Positions 11,842-30,300 are shown, counted from the stretch's first letter. The stretch is 64,000 bases of DNA from Sarcophilus harrisii (GCF_902635505.1 NC_045431.1:75901501-75965500), one strand, 5' to 3'. The notes: generated from the letters alone by a model not told the origin. A program made the numbers and translations.

Positions 11842-12750
11842 TCAATTTTAAATGGGAAAATGAATCTGAAACTCATAGTGTTTACTACCATTAAACTAAA
11901 ATGGTCTGAAACCCACAATGCTTTCTACCATTAACTTTTTTTAATTTGAAAAAAAAGTGGGCATAGCCTTCAAGTGTGTTCTGAAATTGCTTACCATTAG
12001 AATTGTATAAACGGAATCATTTTCATCCAGAGTTTCTCTATACTTAAGCAAAACAAGTTCCTAGAGCCAATCCTCCCCTAGGTCTAAAAATAGATCCCTC
12101 ATTAGCTCTCACTGATGTCTGAAATTCTAGAACTTGGAGGCATTTCACTGCAGTCAGAGGGTGCTCATTAAAATGCAAGTGCTACCTGAGAAAGGTGACG
12201 CTAATATTCTATTCAGGCTTTGTGCTTGGCCAGTAGTGAAATAGGTGACTTTTCCTTCGGCATTTCTGTTTTATTCTCCCATTCTAATTCTTTTCCCCTC
12301 TCTTTTCAACATCTTTGTTTCTTCCAGCACCTAACAACACTGTGATGGGTATACAGTGAAAAAAATGAAATAGCTCTGGCCTTAAAGAAACAAACTCTGC
12401 TAGAGGGAAACAACATAGACCCAGAGAAGTATGTAAAGTAGACACGGCGCGATTACAGAGTAATTGGAGAAGCCGGGCAGTAAGAATTGGCAACAGGAGA
12501 CCACGATAATGTTATATCCTTCCGTCGTTATTTGTCACCTTCCCTCTCCTGCTCCCAATTCTTACTGCAATGGATCACAGATCCCGAGTTCAAATTTTGC
12601 TTCTGGGGATTGCCATGTCACCTTAACTTAAGAAAACACCAGATGGCTTTTTAAGTCCCTTCCCCCTTTGAAGCAATTACAAAATTTAATATATAATTTA
12701 AAAACAAGCCAAATTTATTTCCCCCGTTCTGGACGTAATTTGAGGAAATT
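11842..12750. other. Intergenic stretch upstream of RPS3A
   Basis: Mixed sequence without a gene I can support and without an obvious repeat family. Confidence 0.45.
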
Positions 12751-12763
12751 TGGCCCGTTTCTT

Positions 12764-13111
12764 TTTTTTTTTTTTTTTTTTTTTTTTATTTAATAGCCTT
12801 TTATTTACAGGATATATGCATGGGTAACTTTACAGCATTAACAATTGCCAAACCTCTTGTTCCAATTTTTCACCTCTTACTCCCCCCCCCCTCCCCCAGA
12901 TGGCAGGATGACCAGTAGATGTTAAATATATTAAAATATAACTTAGATACACAATAAGTATACATGACCAAAACGTTATTTTGCTGTACAAAAAGAATCA
13001 GACTCTGAATTATTGTACAATTAGCTTATGAAGGAAATCAAAAATGCAGGTGTGCATAAATATAGGGATTGGGAATTCAATGTAATGGCTTTTAGTCATC
13101 TCCCAGAGTTC
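12764..13111 (-). mobile_element. 5'-truncated LINE-1 3' end, second subfamily
   Basis: A T-run of about 24 followed by 'taatagccttttatttacag' and 'catgggtaactttacagcat' is a reversed L1 3' UTR different from those at 3244 and 11340. It is close to the 3' end at 53206. A 13-bp target-site duplication TGGCCCGTTTCTT lies at 12751-12763 and 13112-13124. Confidence 0.9.
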
Positions 13112-13499
13112 TGGCCCGTTTCTTGATATATAAAACGTAGATGATGGAATCTATCAGAGGTAGAATTGTTGCAATGATCAAATGGACGGACGGATGTACA
13201 AGATTCTGAATCATTAGAACTCCAAGTAAAGGGGAGTGTTAATACTATAAGGGCAGAGACCCCCGAATTTTCTTTACGCAAGTAGAAAATGTAGGCTAGC
13301 TAGTCCCCCGAATCGGTGGGTTGGGGGGGGGGGAATAGGGCTTCTTAATCTTCGTCATATTTCTAAGTGTACAAATACGTCCCGCGGGATCGCAGCGGAA
13401 GCGTTTCGCTCAAAGAGCCGTTTGAAGAATATATATGAAAAGCGCGGTGATGGGAGTCCGCGCTCAGAGCCCCGGGAGAGGCCACAGAAGGCCCGGGGG

Positions 13500-13543
13500 A
13501 GAGGGGGAGGGAGGAGGGGAGGGGAGGGGGAGGGGGGGGGTTG
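13500..13543 (+). repeat. G-run tract, candidate G-quadruplex
   Basis: More than eight runs of three or more G separated by single A or GA occur in under 45 bases. A further run of 11 G lies at 13323-13333. Confidence 0.85.
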
Positions 13544-14062
13544 GGAAGTAAGAGGCGGGTTTGGGGCCATTTTCACTCGGCATGTGTTTGTAGGCGGGAG
13601 AATCGGGGGGAACGCGAGACGTGCTGAGGCGTTGGGAGAAGCAAGTCCGCAAAGTCAAAACGGAACGCGATTTCCGGCTCCGATAACGACTAGCATGACT
13701 TGGGTAAAACCTCTCCGCCTCTCTGTAAACTCATTTGTAAGGATAGGTCTGAACAACACAACGCCATAGTTCCCTAGCCTGCACTCCGGCCATCGCGTTC
13801 CGATCCGCGTCATCGCGCCCGCTACAATCACTTCCGCTTCCGCGGCTCTTTCCGGTAAGCCCGTACAACCTCCGAGCGCCAGGGGGCGCTGAAGCCGCTC
13901 CTACGCATCCGTCTAGTCTCTCGCAGATCTCGCGACGATTTGGGTCGGGCAAAAATCGCGTGGCACGCACGCCGGAGGAAACGCCAGGACCGAGCCACGC
14001 CCCAACTTCCTAAAGTCTCGCGCGAGCTGCTTCTCCGGCCTTTTGGCTTTCAGAGGGGGATC

Positions 14063-18793
<4,731 letters not shown>

Positions 18794-18812
18794 GAACTTT
18801 TAAAGGTTGAAA

Positions 18813-18818
18813 AATAAA
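18813..18818 (+). promoter_or_regulatory. RPS3A: RPS3A poly(A) signal AATAAA
   Basis: It lies 20 nt after the stop codon, with cleavage expected near 18835-18840. This very short 3' UTR is usual for ribosomal protein genes. Further AATAAA motifs near 18951 and 18961 could serve as weak alternatives. Confidence 0.9.
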
Positions 18819-18840
18819 AATTTATCATTGTGATGGTTCT

Positions 18841-18842
<2 letters not shown>

Positions 18843-18871
<29 letters not shown>
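18843..18871. repeat. T29 homopolymer just after the RPS3A cleavage site
   Basis: Uninterrupted T-run beginning a few bases beyond the expected poly(A) site, in the place of the U/GU-rich downstream element. Confidence 0.95.
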
Positions 18872-18874
<3 letters not shown>

Positions 18875-18879
18875 GTTTT

Positions 18880-21800
18880 ATAAATAGTGACAGTACTATT
18901 TGGTGCTTGGAAAATATAATTGCCTTAATGAAATTGTATAATTGCTCTGTAAATAAATTTGTAATAAAACCATGAGGATTGTCAACACAAGATATGACCT
19001 TGGGTTTGTCAACAATGGAATAAAGGTATACCTTATAAAAGATTTCTTCATAAGGCAAATTGGCTGGGTTCGAGCAGAAACTAAATTCCCAGCTTTGGTA
19101 TTCTCAAATTGTTTACAAAGTATTTCTAAATCCTTTTAATCCTCACAACTTTAATGACAAAAAGTTTTGTGTAGGTGTCAGTTAAATGATTACAGTCCAT
19201 TGGTGCCTCAGTCTTTCCTTGCCTTTTTTGTCAGCTTTTTAAGGGTTTCAACATTTTATCTTGCAGCAGAAGAGGCAAATAATGGTCTCCAGAAAAACCT
19301 TAAAATTTTAACATTTTTCATTTGGCTAGGTTTAGTGATGCTTTTTTGTGCTTTTCTTAGCAAAGAAACGAAGGCAAACCAGAATAAGTGACTTGCTTGA
19401 AGTCCAAATGACCCCATGGATTGTACTCGGGGAGAAGTATACATATTTACAGGCCTGGCACCAATCCAGATTAAATTGTAATTGAGAAATGCTTGATAAT
19501 GCTGTGCATTTCTAAAGCAAAATGGAACAAGGATCTATTTCTATTTGAGTTTGACAATGCTATTGTCGAAGGCCAATCAGAATTTGGGGTTGTTAGTAAT
19601 TCTGGACTGGAGGAAAACTTAAAAAAGATCAAAGGATAATAGAATTAACACAATCCCCTGTGTAGGATTCTTAGTACTTGTTGATTATAAGGCCAAACAA
19701 ATTTCTGGAAGAAGAAACCAGCCTGATATTAGAAAACATGAAAAGGGCATGAATCCTTTAAGCCAAGAAGGAAAACATGTATTGGTTGGAAATGGGCAGG
19801 CTAAACTGACAAAATTAACAATGGGAAAATCTTTTTTGTGTGAGAAAAGTTTTCTCGTAAAGCAATTATGATAAAAGTACTGTTCAAGAATTTAAAGCTA
19901 TGGGAGAAAGTGGAAGGAAATGTTCTCCCAGTTCTATTTCTGCAGTTTCTCAATTTAACTGTTGGGTTATCGTCAATTTACATGCTACTATCTTTCACTA
20001 AAACATGGTAGGTAATGTTACAAAGAACACAATTTGTCTATATCTGGTTAAGTCACTGAATCTATTGAGGGTCCTCTAAATCTATGATGTATTTAAAGAC
20101 AATAAATCTTGCCAAAAAACGGTCACCATTTCTCCCCAAAGAAAATTACCCCCCCTTGATAGAATTAAAATTCATTAATCCTAACAAGAAGCAAAGATAG
20201 TGAGAGGATTATTTTACTTTGACAGAAACAAGTTGAATGTTGCACTTAAAATCCCTGACCACTGGACATTTTATTTTAGAACCAAAGGCAAAGATGGCTT
20301 GAGGTTTTTCACAGGACTGACAAAGCTACAAGTGGGATGGTGAATGGACAAATCTCAACTATGTGGGTGATTTTATAAATATCAAATTATAGCTCAATTA
20401 AAATAGCAAATTAGAAAGCTATTGGTATCAGTAGTTTTGGTTTATTAATGGAGCCAAAGTAAAGAAAGGGCTTGTTATGCTGTTTTTGTAGGTTTGTTGT
20501 TTTATTGCCAAAAGGAAATAGAGCTCATAAGCTTCTCAAAAGGGAAAGAATGGAAATCCTGCCTAATGTCTTTATTAAAATTCAATTTAACTGGAATGTT
20601 GCTCCAAAACATGAAGTTTCCAATAGTATGGGGGTAGGATTATTCCCTAAGGGGCAGTACTTGAAAATAAAGGTATAAGAAATGTTTTCTCCCCAAGTAG
20701 GATTCTTTAAAAAATCCAGAATGTATGATCCAGACAGATGATTGGCTAAATGCGTATTTAGCTTCCACAGATACCACAATGCCCAAGTTAATCAATGAAT
20801 TTGCAAAAAATTAACATTTATCTTTTGTGTGGAGATAAGTTCTACGTGATGCTTTGTGGTTATGTGAGGATTCTTCAGATGTCTATAATTTTCGAGATAC
20901 CTAAATAACCTAATCCCTTAAGGGAAAGCTATCCATGTTATAATAAATGCATTAGATTTAGATTAGACATTTGGATTTCTAGGTAGCTGCAAACACTAAT
21001 ATAAATGGTCTGGAATAGGATTGAGAACCTGAGTTGGAACTTGTCTTCTTTCTTCAATGAGATAATTCAAGGTCTGTGAAGAGTCCTCTGAAACTCTGGT
21101 CGATTACAAATGTTGCAAAGAAAATGTCAATCTTAATAACCCAATAAAATAAATCAATTCTACTTGTTATTTGGCATCAAGGAGAATTTCAGGATGCTTT
21201 AAAGGCCTTGATGATGATGCAATCTCCCCAGTGGTCTCTAGATGGCAATATTGCACTAAACTGGTGGCTTTCCCATTTTTCCAAATACAAGTGGAAATAT
21301 AGGACTTTAGGATCTCTGACTTCCCATTAGAAGTTTTGACATACTTAGCTGGAATACTAGTGTTTATTTAGAATGGTGTTGCAATGTAATTCATGTAGGA
21401 CCTGTTGATTTGACAAAAGACACAAGTGTGTTAATATTTACCAAAGTGAACATATTCAAAATTTGATCTATTCAGCAACATTTGCATAAAATTGGTTCAT
21501 CTTACCTTGAGAAAGAATTTTAAGTCAATAAAGCCCATCATGACTAACAGCACTGCTGTCTCTGGCTTTTAGTGCCTTTTGGGAGTTTTGTTTTTCTTCA
21601 CTATTCTCAAATATCCTGTTCTAGCCAAAACTTTTGGCAAATGTACCGACTACTGATTTTTCAGATTCATTTCCTTTTCCTCCACAAGTGAAAGACTTTT
21701 TCAAAAGTAATGATAAGGGAACAATAATCATAACCTTGTCCCACTGGCTCATGTAAAATGGGACATCTTTTATAGTGGCCTTTAATTCTTAGAAGGGAAA

Positions 21801-24185
21801 GTATATCGTGGAGTTAAAAGAGTAAATAAGTTCTACTGTACAAAGTAACCTTAATATCTCTTAAACTCCCCTTTAATACAATAAGACTTAATATGCCAAG
21901 CAGTGTGTAGAAGTCTTTTTATCTTCACATTCAACTCTATAAACGATATCATATTTGGTAACCTAAAGACATTTCTTGATTATACTGTTTCTTATCCATT
22001 AAAGAATAGAAATTTTGAAGGGATTGGCAACATAATGTATCATGAAGTAGGCTTTCTTCTAAATTTTCTCCCAAATCTTTCAATTGCTTGAGAAGATCTG
22101 CAGTTTTAGCATGGAGAGGAAGCCTGCAAACATTACTGGTTCCATCCTACAGCAATCACATTGAACCTAGATGAATTTTGCCTTAAATTAAAAGGCCACT
22201 TTCCATGGTGGTAGTACATGTGAAAATCCATTAAGGCACATTTTGGCTTCCCATGGTTATAATGGATGACAATGTATGGCAGCTCTATCCCTGAATCTAG
22301 AATCTGATAATATGGGCAGCTTCAATGTTTCCCAGGGCACTTTGTGAACTAACATGAAAGTTATAAATTCAAAGTATTCATGGATTAAAGAAAAAAAAAT
22401 TGTTATCTGAGCAAAGAGACTTTCAGAAAGCTTTTTCAGCTAAGGTTAATAAATGGCAATTAAGTTTACAGTTATTAAATTTTCTTGTTTATTCCCTTCT
22501 AAAAACTCATTTTAAAAGGGATTCAACTCCAAAAGTTGGGCTTTCAATCAAATTACAGAGGATCTGAATTTCAAAATAAGAAGAAAGAAAAATTCAAGGC
22601 AAAAATGGTTTTGTTGGCAAAAACATGCAAAGTGGTAAATAAAACCAGCAGATCCAGTCCCTATAGCTGCTTAACTCTGGGTCTCTTAAATCTTCACTTG
22701 TGCTCCCATTCCCACTCTTAATAATTCACCCTGTTGGAGAGAGCCAACACAAGATAAAACAACAAATGGATTTCTAAACTATTACTAAGTTAAGGATTAT
22801 CGTACATACAATATTGGGCACATAATAGACTACTGACTGAGAGTTATTTGGCACAGGGCATGAGGTTTATATACAATTTTTTTTCACCCAAATTCAAGCT
22901 TTCAAACATAATTCGGAAAATTTTATATTTTTAAACATATTTCTCTTCTGCCAATGTGTTTGGAAGATTGTCTTTAACTTCCTTAGTTCAGGCTCATAAA
23001 TTATAATTGATTTGGTCGTATAAATCAACTGCTTTGACCAGGGGCTGGAATCCATCATGACTGCCAGCAGGACAGTGGCTTTACTTATTTTAATCTCCAT
23101 GCAAGGATAAGCAGAGAAAAGATAAACAAAAAAGTACCCGGTGAAATTGTCTACAGGGCTGACTTACGTCACCTATGAAGAAATTTGCTCTGGGTATCTG
23201 CTTGCTGTTTTGACAGTTGCTCTGCAGTCTGAGACTTTTGCATATGATTCATATTGCAGCAATAGAAGCAGCCACAGCTTATGTATTACTGAGGTAATTC
23301 AAAGAAAATGAATTTTTCTCTGGATACCAGTAATTGTCACAGGAGTGTTCTCAGATGCAGAGCTGTGCTAGGTGATAGCCCTAATAAAGTAAAGCATATG
23401 TTGAGGAAGAAGAAAGAACTATGGCTGGCAGGTGAGTATTAGGAGCTTTAGTGAGGCGTATTTCAAGGGTGTTTTGGAGGTTTTACAAGGCAAGAAAGTT
23501 ACAAGGATTAAAATGTACTATTCTTTCCTTCTTCCCTCCCAATCCCTGTTAGCGACTGCAGTCTTTGAATGTGGCCATTACAGGGCATTATTACATCCTG
23601 TGCTGGGAAGATTTTTCAGGAGCCTACCCAATACAAAGCAGAGAATTGCCTTAAAATAAAGGATATGTACCCAAGCTGTTATAATTACATTTGAATATCA
23701 AAAAAATGTAGTTTGTTACCAATCATATCATGGTAGTTAAGATATATAGAAAGCATAAATGTCATTTTAAAGGAAAAAAATTAATAAGCAAGGTTAATTC
23801 ACTTGTACTTTTAACACCCCAAATACACACAAGCAATGGTCTGCTTGAAAGACCCTCCCACTCCATCAATTTTCCCTGCTGAAAAAGAAATGACCCTGCT
23901 AATTCTGCCTGGGTTCTTTTAGATTATCCACAGTGTATGTGTTTAACTTGTACATGCTTCTATCATGAATGAAAATGTAAAACAAAACCTAGAGCTTTTC
24001 CACTTTCAGGAAATTCTAGGGTACCATGTTACACACTTTGCTTACAGTAAAAAAAAAAAAAAAAATAGTGCAAAAACATGTATTTGATAGTCAAAGTAAT
24101 AGTTCAAGTGATACCAAAAGGCAAGGGACATTTTTGTACTGGCTGAGTCACATGCTTCTTCCCATTGCACAAACACCGGTCATTC
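18880..24185. other. Repeat-poor stretch with the SH3D19 3' UTR
   Basis: No SINE, LINE or simple repeat that I can recognise, unlike every other 5 kb of the window. The right part must be the minus-strand 3' UTR of SH3D19, running leftwards from 24185. Several minus-strand AATAAA candidates exist (for example near 22484 and 20440), and the true end cannot be chosen. No open frame with recognisable similarity. The remainder is tail-to-tail intergenic DNA. Confidence 0.6.
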
Positions 24186-24302
24186 TTAGGATGCTTGTAG
24201 AACCTGAATGTAGTTTTTGGGAAATATTCCAGATTTTCCTGCTCGTTCTCCACTCATCCAGTCTTCATCTACAGATTCCAGCTCTGTTATTATATCACCA
24301 GC
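24186..24302 (-). CDS. SH3D19: SH3D19 last coding exon (m), end of SH3-5 and stop
   Basis: 117 nt coding: AGDIITELESVDEDWMSGER, then AGKSGIFPKNYIQVLQAS and TAA. The C-terminal SH3 ends the protein, as in human. The 3' UTR continues leftwards. Confidence 0.97.
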   Translation of the reverse strand, partial: AGDIITELESVDEDWMSGERAGKSGIFPKNYIQVLQAS

Positions 24303-27300
24303 CTGCAGGAAGAGATGGTTTTTAAATGGTGAATAGCTTCTCTTGAGTGAAAGCATTGATAGCAGGACTATCTGGAGAGATCCTATGATTCAGCTCCCCT
24401 TTCTCTATGTCAAACAATAATCTTAGTTACTTAGAAAAGCAGTGAACAAAACAAAACACAATAGTGAAATGCATCTAATGATGTCATTTGTTTTGATGTT
24501 CCTTTTTCTTAAATTCTTGCATTTATTAACTTCTCATGTTCAGTTTTTACCCCACTTGTATTTCCCTCCCTACCGATAAAAATCCTCTCAAAAGCAGTAT
24601 TGCCTTCAAAGGGCTCTTGTTGTGGAAGGAGGAGGAGAAGAAATAATTTCAATCTTCAATTCACTCCCACTGGTCCCATAGACTCCCTCCCTTCATTTGC
24701 CCCCATAGATCCTAATTGTCTTGTTTTTATTCTTCTAAGTTCTAAATCATCTCACACACAAGACACTAAAATATTTGTTCCTAGATCAACACTACCAAAA
24801 ATTCCAAATTTACAAGGCTCTTAGAAATCACCTACTTTAACTGTACCCGAACAGAATCCCATCTAAAATAATATGGCATTCAGTTTCTGCTTGTAAAATT
24901 CCAGTGACAGAGAAGCTACACTAGAGTGAAGAGGTTTTTCCTTACATAAAGTCTAGATCTTTTTCTTGGCAATTTCCATCTATTACAGATATTGGCTCTA
25001 TGTTCATTATTTTTCTGTCTATTCTAATTCTCTTTTACTTAAGCCTTCAAAAGACAAAAGGGATAATTTTTGAAGTTAGAATCAGAGGAATTGCACATCT
25101 TAGAAACCATTTAGTTCAACTTCTCAACTTAATAGATAAGGAAGCCCTAAAGAGATTATGTGACTTACCCAAAATCTTACAGAGAGTTAATGACATTACA
25201 TAATATGCTTTGGTTCCTGCCCTATAGTTTCTAACCATTTCCTGGATTCTAACTTTAAAGCAATAGAATATTTAGGTGCTTTTGATACTGATATGACTAT
25301 CTGATTTCAAAAAAAAATCTTTGAAAAGAATCAGGATAAGTGGTTTTATTTATGATTCTGAGGGTGCTTCTTGGAAAAAAACTGTACAGGTTAGAACTCT
25401 GGGTTTTCCTTTGTTTTCTACAACTTTTATTGGCAGAAAAACTGCTGGCTGTCAACTGTCATTAACTCTTAGTGCCCGTTTCAAATATATAGAGGTCCAA
25501 CTAGGCAAAGTAATTATGAAATAATTCAAGATATAAAGAGTGAAGCTTCTCCAGTTCCATGGATTATAACTAAAACCAGCTTTAACAGATTCTCCTATAA
25601 AAATTACATTCTGCTAAAGAAACAATGTAACCATCACTCATTCTATAATTATCACTTATTCTATGGGGAGTCTTGAGTGAGGTACAGAGAAAAGGAGGAT
25701 GAAGAGAACTGTTTTTCTGAGAGAAGTTTCAAGCTCTATCTTATAAAGAAGGATGAAGATAATTTTTGAAAAAAGACTTTAGTATCCTGAGCATTGATTA
25801 TTGGGACTATGTTTCAAAAATTGAGAATCACAGTTATGATGGGTTAAAGATGATATTGGCAATGATCTCTCATAAATGCCATATTGTCTATTTTATTTTT
25901 TTGCCATACCATAAACATTCAACTTGACCAGCATCTTTTAAACTTCAGTTCAAATGCTTCCTTTCTCTTACATGAAAACTTTCCTGATCCTTTCAACTGC
26001 TGTGACTTCTCTCCACCAAATTATCCTGTATTGTTCTCTCCCCACTTGATTCACATGGAAATATATATAAAAAAGAATGTATTAAGTTACCCTTATTAAA
26101 ATGGATTGACATACTAACCTTAAATAGTTAGCTTAACAATTGATATATAGAGTGAATTTTTAAAGAAAATTGTCAAAAAAAAAAGTTTACTGCATGTAAG
26201 ATTTAACAGAACCTATATGACCTGGACACATGTATTGTTTTTCAATAGCATGTTAATAGAAGCTCCTCTATTATGGATGTGGAAGGGTTATCCTTTACTA
26301 GTTCTAATTACAAATATCTGGGTATTCTCCAGAGGCAAAAATTACAAGGCCAAGGTCTGAATATTTGGATCACCAGGATGATAAGCCAAAATCAATTGTT
26401 TTAAGTGCTTTTGCAAATTATTACCATCCTCTACATTTTTAACTATGAATATAATTGCTTCTAGAAATTTAGAGACCAAGATTTGTGATCTTGTGCCCAT
26501 TCTTGGTTTATGATCCCCAATACATTCTTCAAGGCTAAAAAGACATTTTACATTTTATAGCTTTGGAAGAATTGTAGAAAGCTGACCTTGAAGGAAAGCT
26601 CATCTTCGTTCTCTCCATGGAAATCATATAAAGCCTTGGCCTTTTCTTTCTTCTGTCCTGAAGCAGGTATCAATTTTGACTCAGCTATGGAACCTGACCA
26701 ATAAATACACAGATTTAGGAGATATTGGACAAAAATGTAGTTCTATTAAAAAAAATACTCCATCCTTATAGGATTTATTATTTCTAAGTAACCATAAAGT
26801 TCTTCCACTTTCAAAGGGGATAGAGGAAAGAGTTTTTTCCTAATAGTGGAAAACTTATGCAAAATCTAAATCAGTAGAAAGAATAAACCACTTAGAAAGA
26901 TAGGAGTTTTAAACATGATGCCTCTACTCAAAAAAAAAAAAAAAAAAAAAAAAGCCAACCCATTTAAATCGGTTTAAACACAAAATACACAAAGCTTATT
27001 TTATTATTTTAAAAAAGATAAGTAGAGAAATAACTTTTTAAGAGTTCAGGGTAGTAATAAGAAAAGGACTTGCTTGGAGTTTTTTTGAAGTCCTCCGCCT
27101 CTCTTTTCAGTAAAGCATCCTTTCATTGATGTTAAAAGTAGACATGAAAATTACAAGAGACTAAAATCTCTATCTCTCTCAGGGAAGCATCATACCAAGA
27201 CAGGGCTGAACAAAGACTGCTGGGAAGATTCCTTCAGTGTTGTTCAATCTGCCCCTATACCAATCAGAGTCCAGATGCTCAATGATTAAGATACGATCTC

Positions 27301-30300
27301 CCTTTTTAAAGGGCAAGTCTTCATTAGTTTCTGCTGTAAAATCATGGAGGGCTTCACACCAATCACCAGAACAATGATCCTTCTGTCAAAAAAAAAAAAA
27401 AAAAAGTCAGGTGGTAGAAAATGTAAAATCTAATATTAAGTTGACTTCTACAAAGCTAAAAAGAAAAAAAAAAAATCCATTAGAATCAAATTTGGTAACT
27501 TTAATTAAAATACCTAATTTTGCCAGCCATTATACTTAATACTAATGATATACAGTCAAAAATGAAATAATCTCTACCTTCATTGGGGGAATTTGGCTGA
27601 CAAAGTGGAAGGAAAGTGAAGGGACATGAAATTTCAAAAATCTTAAAAAAAAAAAAAAAGATTGTTTTCAAATAACAATGACAAGAGTTTATATGTGTTT
27701 TTAATAGAACTAACAGTTGTACACTGCTGTAAGGTTTGAAAATGCTTTTGGTATATTATTTCTTTATTCTCATATGACTTCTGTAAAGTAAATGCTATAA
27801 GTATCCCCATTTTAGGGATTATCTTTTTCTCTAAAACTGCTTTTCATTCTGACTTAACTATTTCTACTAGTGGCTTTATCATTCACTTTTCTCTCATGTT
27901 CACAATCTTTATGTTTTTTTTTTTTTTACCTCTCCCTTTCCCCCACAATCTCCTGCTATAGCCAATTAATTAGCAAATCTTGCCAGTTCTGCATCCTCAC
28001 TCCTAACATCTCTCCTACTGGTCCCTTCTCTTCTAGCACATAAGCCCTCATTACAATCAGTATGGACAACCACAATAGTTTCCCAATAGATCTTCCTGCC
28101 TTTGTTCTTTTCTCACTCCAAACTACTTTTGTTTCTCTAATGTTCCTCATACCTATCAGTACTCCAGACAAACCATCAGAACTTTTTTTTCCCTTTATTT
28201 TAAAATTTATTTATTTATTTCTCATCAGAACGTCTGTAATCTTCATTGAATATATTTCATATTCTGACTTCCAGCCACACTGAATTACTTACTTCTAGAC
28301 AGCATGCCTTTCCTGCCTGCTTTTTCTTATTATCCCTTCTATTTTCCGACCCTACTTCTAAATCTCGGTATCTATTGAATTCCTCATATCTGCCCTTCAA
28401 ACTCAACTCAAATGCTACTTCTTATAGGAAATGTTTCCTGTTGGAAAGGATTTTTCCTCACTTTGAGAGATCACATGCACTTAGTATTACAGTTACTTAT
28501 CTATGTATCCTATTATCTCTACTAGACTGTAAGTTAATGAGGGCAGAGATGATATCAATTGTATTTTGGGGCTTGGGTTGGAAATGTTCCACAATGCACA
28601 AGAAAGCCTTTCTGATTTAGGGAGCAAGGAAGGCCGTACATAGGTTCCTATGTAGGAAGGAATAGATAAAGCAAAGTATCACCTAAAAAGCCCAAGTCAC
28701 CCACCACCAAGAGATGATAATGAGCTAGAAAGTCAAAGATGAAAGCTTTGATTGGAAGAAGGACCAACCCTAGTCTTAAATATTCCAAAGGAGGCTGAGA
28801 CCAGGAATGGTCTCATACTAGCATAGAGATTTTGATACAAGGAGAATAATGAAAGTCCGAGTTCTATGACATGTTCTCCCCTCCTCCCATTTGTTATATT
28901 CCATTTTCTATAGGTAGAAACATGGTTTATAACTTATTTTTATTTTTATATTAAATTTTATTTTTTTCTTTTAATCAAAATCCACTTTCTCTCCCAATCA
29001 CCCGAACCCTTGCAACAATGAATTGGCTGGGTGCCACACCTGTTACCAGAAAGACCCGAGTTTAAATTGTGCCCCAGAAACTTTCAAATTTCCCCTCTAT
29101 TTATTCAAAAGTATGCAAAAGTAGCATCTCCCTTCCACGACTGTATCAAATGGGATATAATTATAAAGCACTTAAGATATTGCCTGATGTAGAGTAAATC
29201 CTATATAAACATTAGTTATTGTGATTATCATGCAGCAAAATAAATTCCTGTATGGATAATGTCTAAAAAATATGTGGAAAGCACAGTCTTGTGTATGGCC
29301 TGTAACATAAGACCTCACCACAATCGCCTGTAAATTTCCTTAAAGTGGGTAGGTACCACATTGTTCTCAACCTCTAAAAGATATTGGGCAGTTATCTAAA
29401 CTCTCTATTTCTCCCACAGCCTCGCATAGGGTTATCACATAGTAGATACTTGATAAATATTTGTTGAATTAGAATGTAAGTGATTTTGTGAGGATGATCA
29501 AGCAATAGGGAAAGTAATAGGACATGGAGAATACTTGTTTCTAACATCAATCTTTTTGTCCCAAATATGTGATTGGGATCAATAGTGTTGGAAATGAATT
29601 TTGTTTAAAAAAGACCTTGCCCTAGATAGCAGAAATAGAAGCAGTTGGGGAAGTAGCAAATTCTGGTCTGCTCTAAGGAAAAATGTCCTAACCTTCTCAA
29701 AGACAAATGGTCTGATTTGGAAGGGAGTGGGTTCTCCCTTACTGGAAGTGTTCAAGCAGAACACTGAATGACTATTTGTGAAGCAATGTTGAAGAGGCCA
29801 TTCTTGTTCCAGTCTTGGGTTGGACTGTAGGGCCCCTGATCTCCCTCCTAACTAGAGTTGATGACTGAAAAAGGAATTCATCTCCACTAGGAACAGCTGT
29901 GGTCTCTCTTTCATGCAATACCCATCTCTCTTGCTCCAAAGAATAGCATGTAATTATTAAGAAGGACCTGTGGCTTCCATGCCCCATGAACAGGATGAGA
30001 TTGACAGAAAAAGTCAACATCATTTCAAAAGACAGGAATGAAAGCAATAGAGGGCCCTGCCTAATTGCCAGCGAAAAATTGACAAACATAATAGTTCTGT
30101 CACACCAAGCTTTCCATAATATGTCAAACAAAACAATAAGCCATTCATTTTTACTGTTTAGTTCAAACATATCTAAAAGTCAAGGTAGTAAGCTGTGCCC
30201 ATTTAAAAAAATTTCATTCTACCATGTTAATTAATTTAATTCCCGAAGTACAATGGTTAAGGATAAACTATTTCATTTTTCTGTGTAATACATGTAGTCA

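Noticed and set aside
1-13350. LRBA exons expected from human synteny
   Set aside because: No BEACH/LRBA-like coding found. In human the nearest LRBA exon is tens of kilobases away, so absence is not surprising.
13422-13769. Plus-strand open frame of 115 codons
   Set aside because: Low-complexity Gly/Arg product of the G-run tract upstream of the transcription start.
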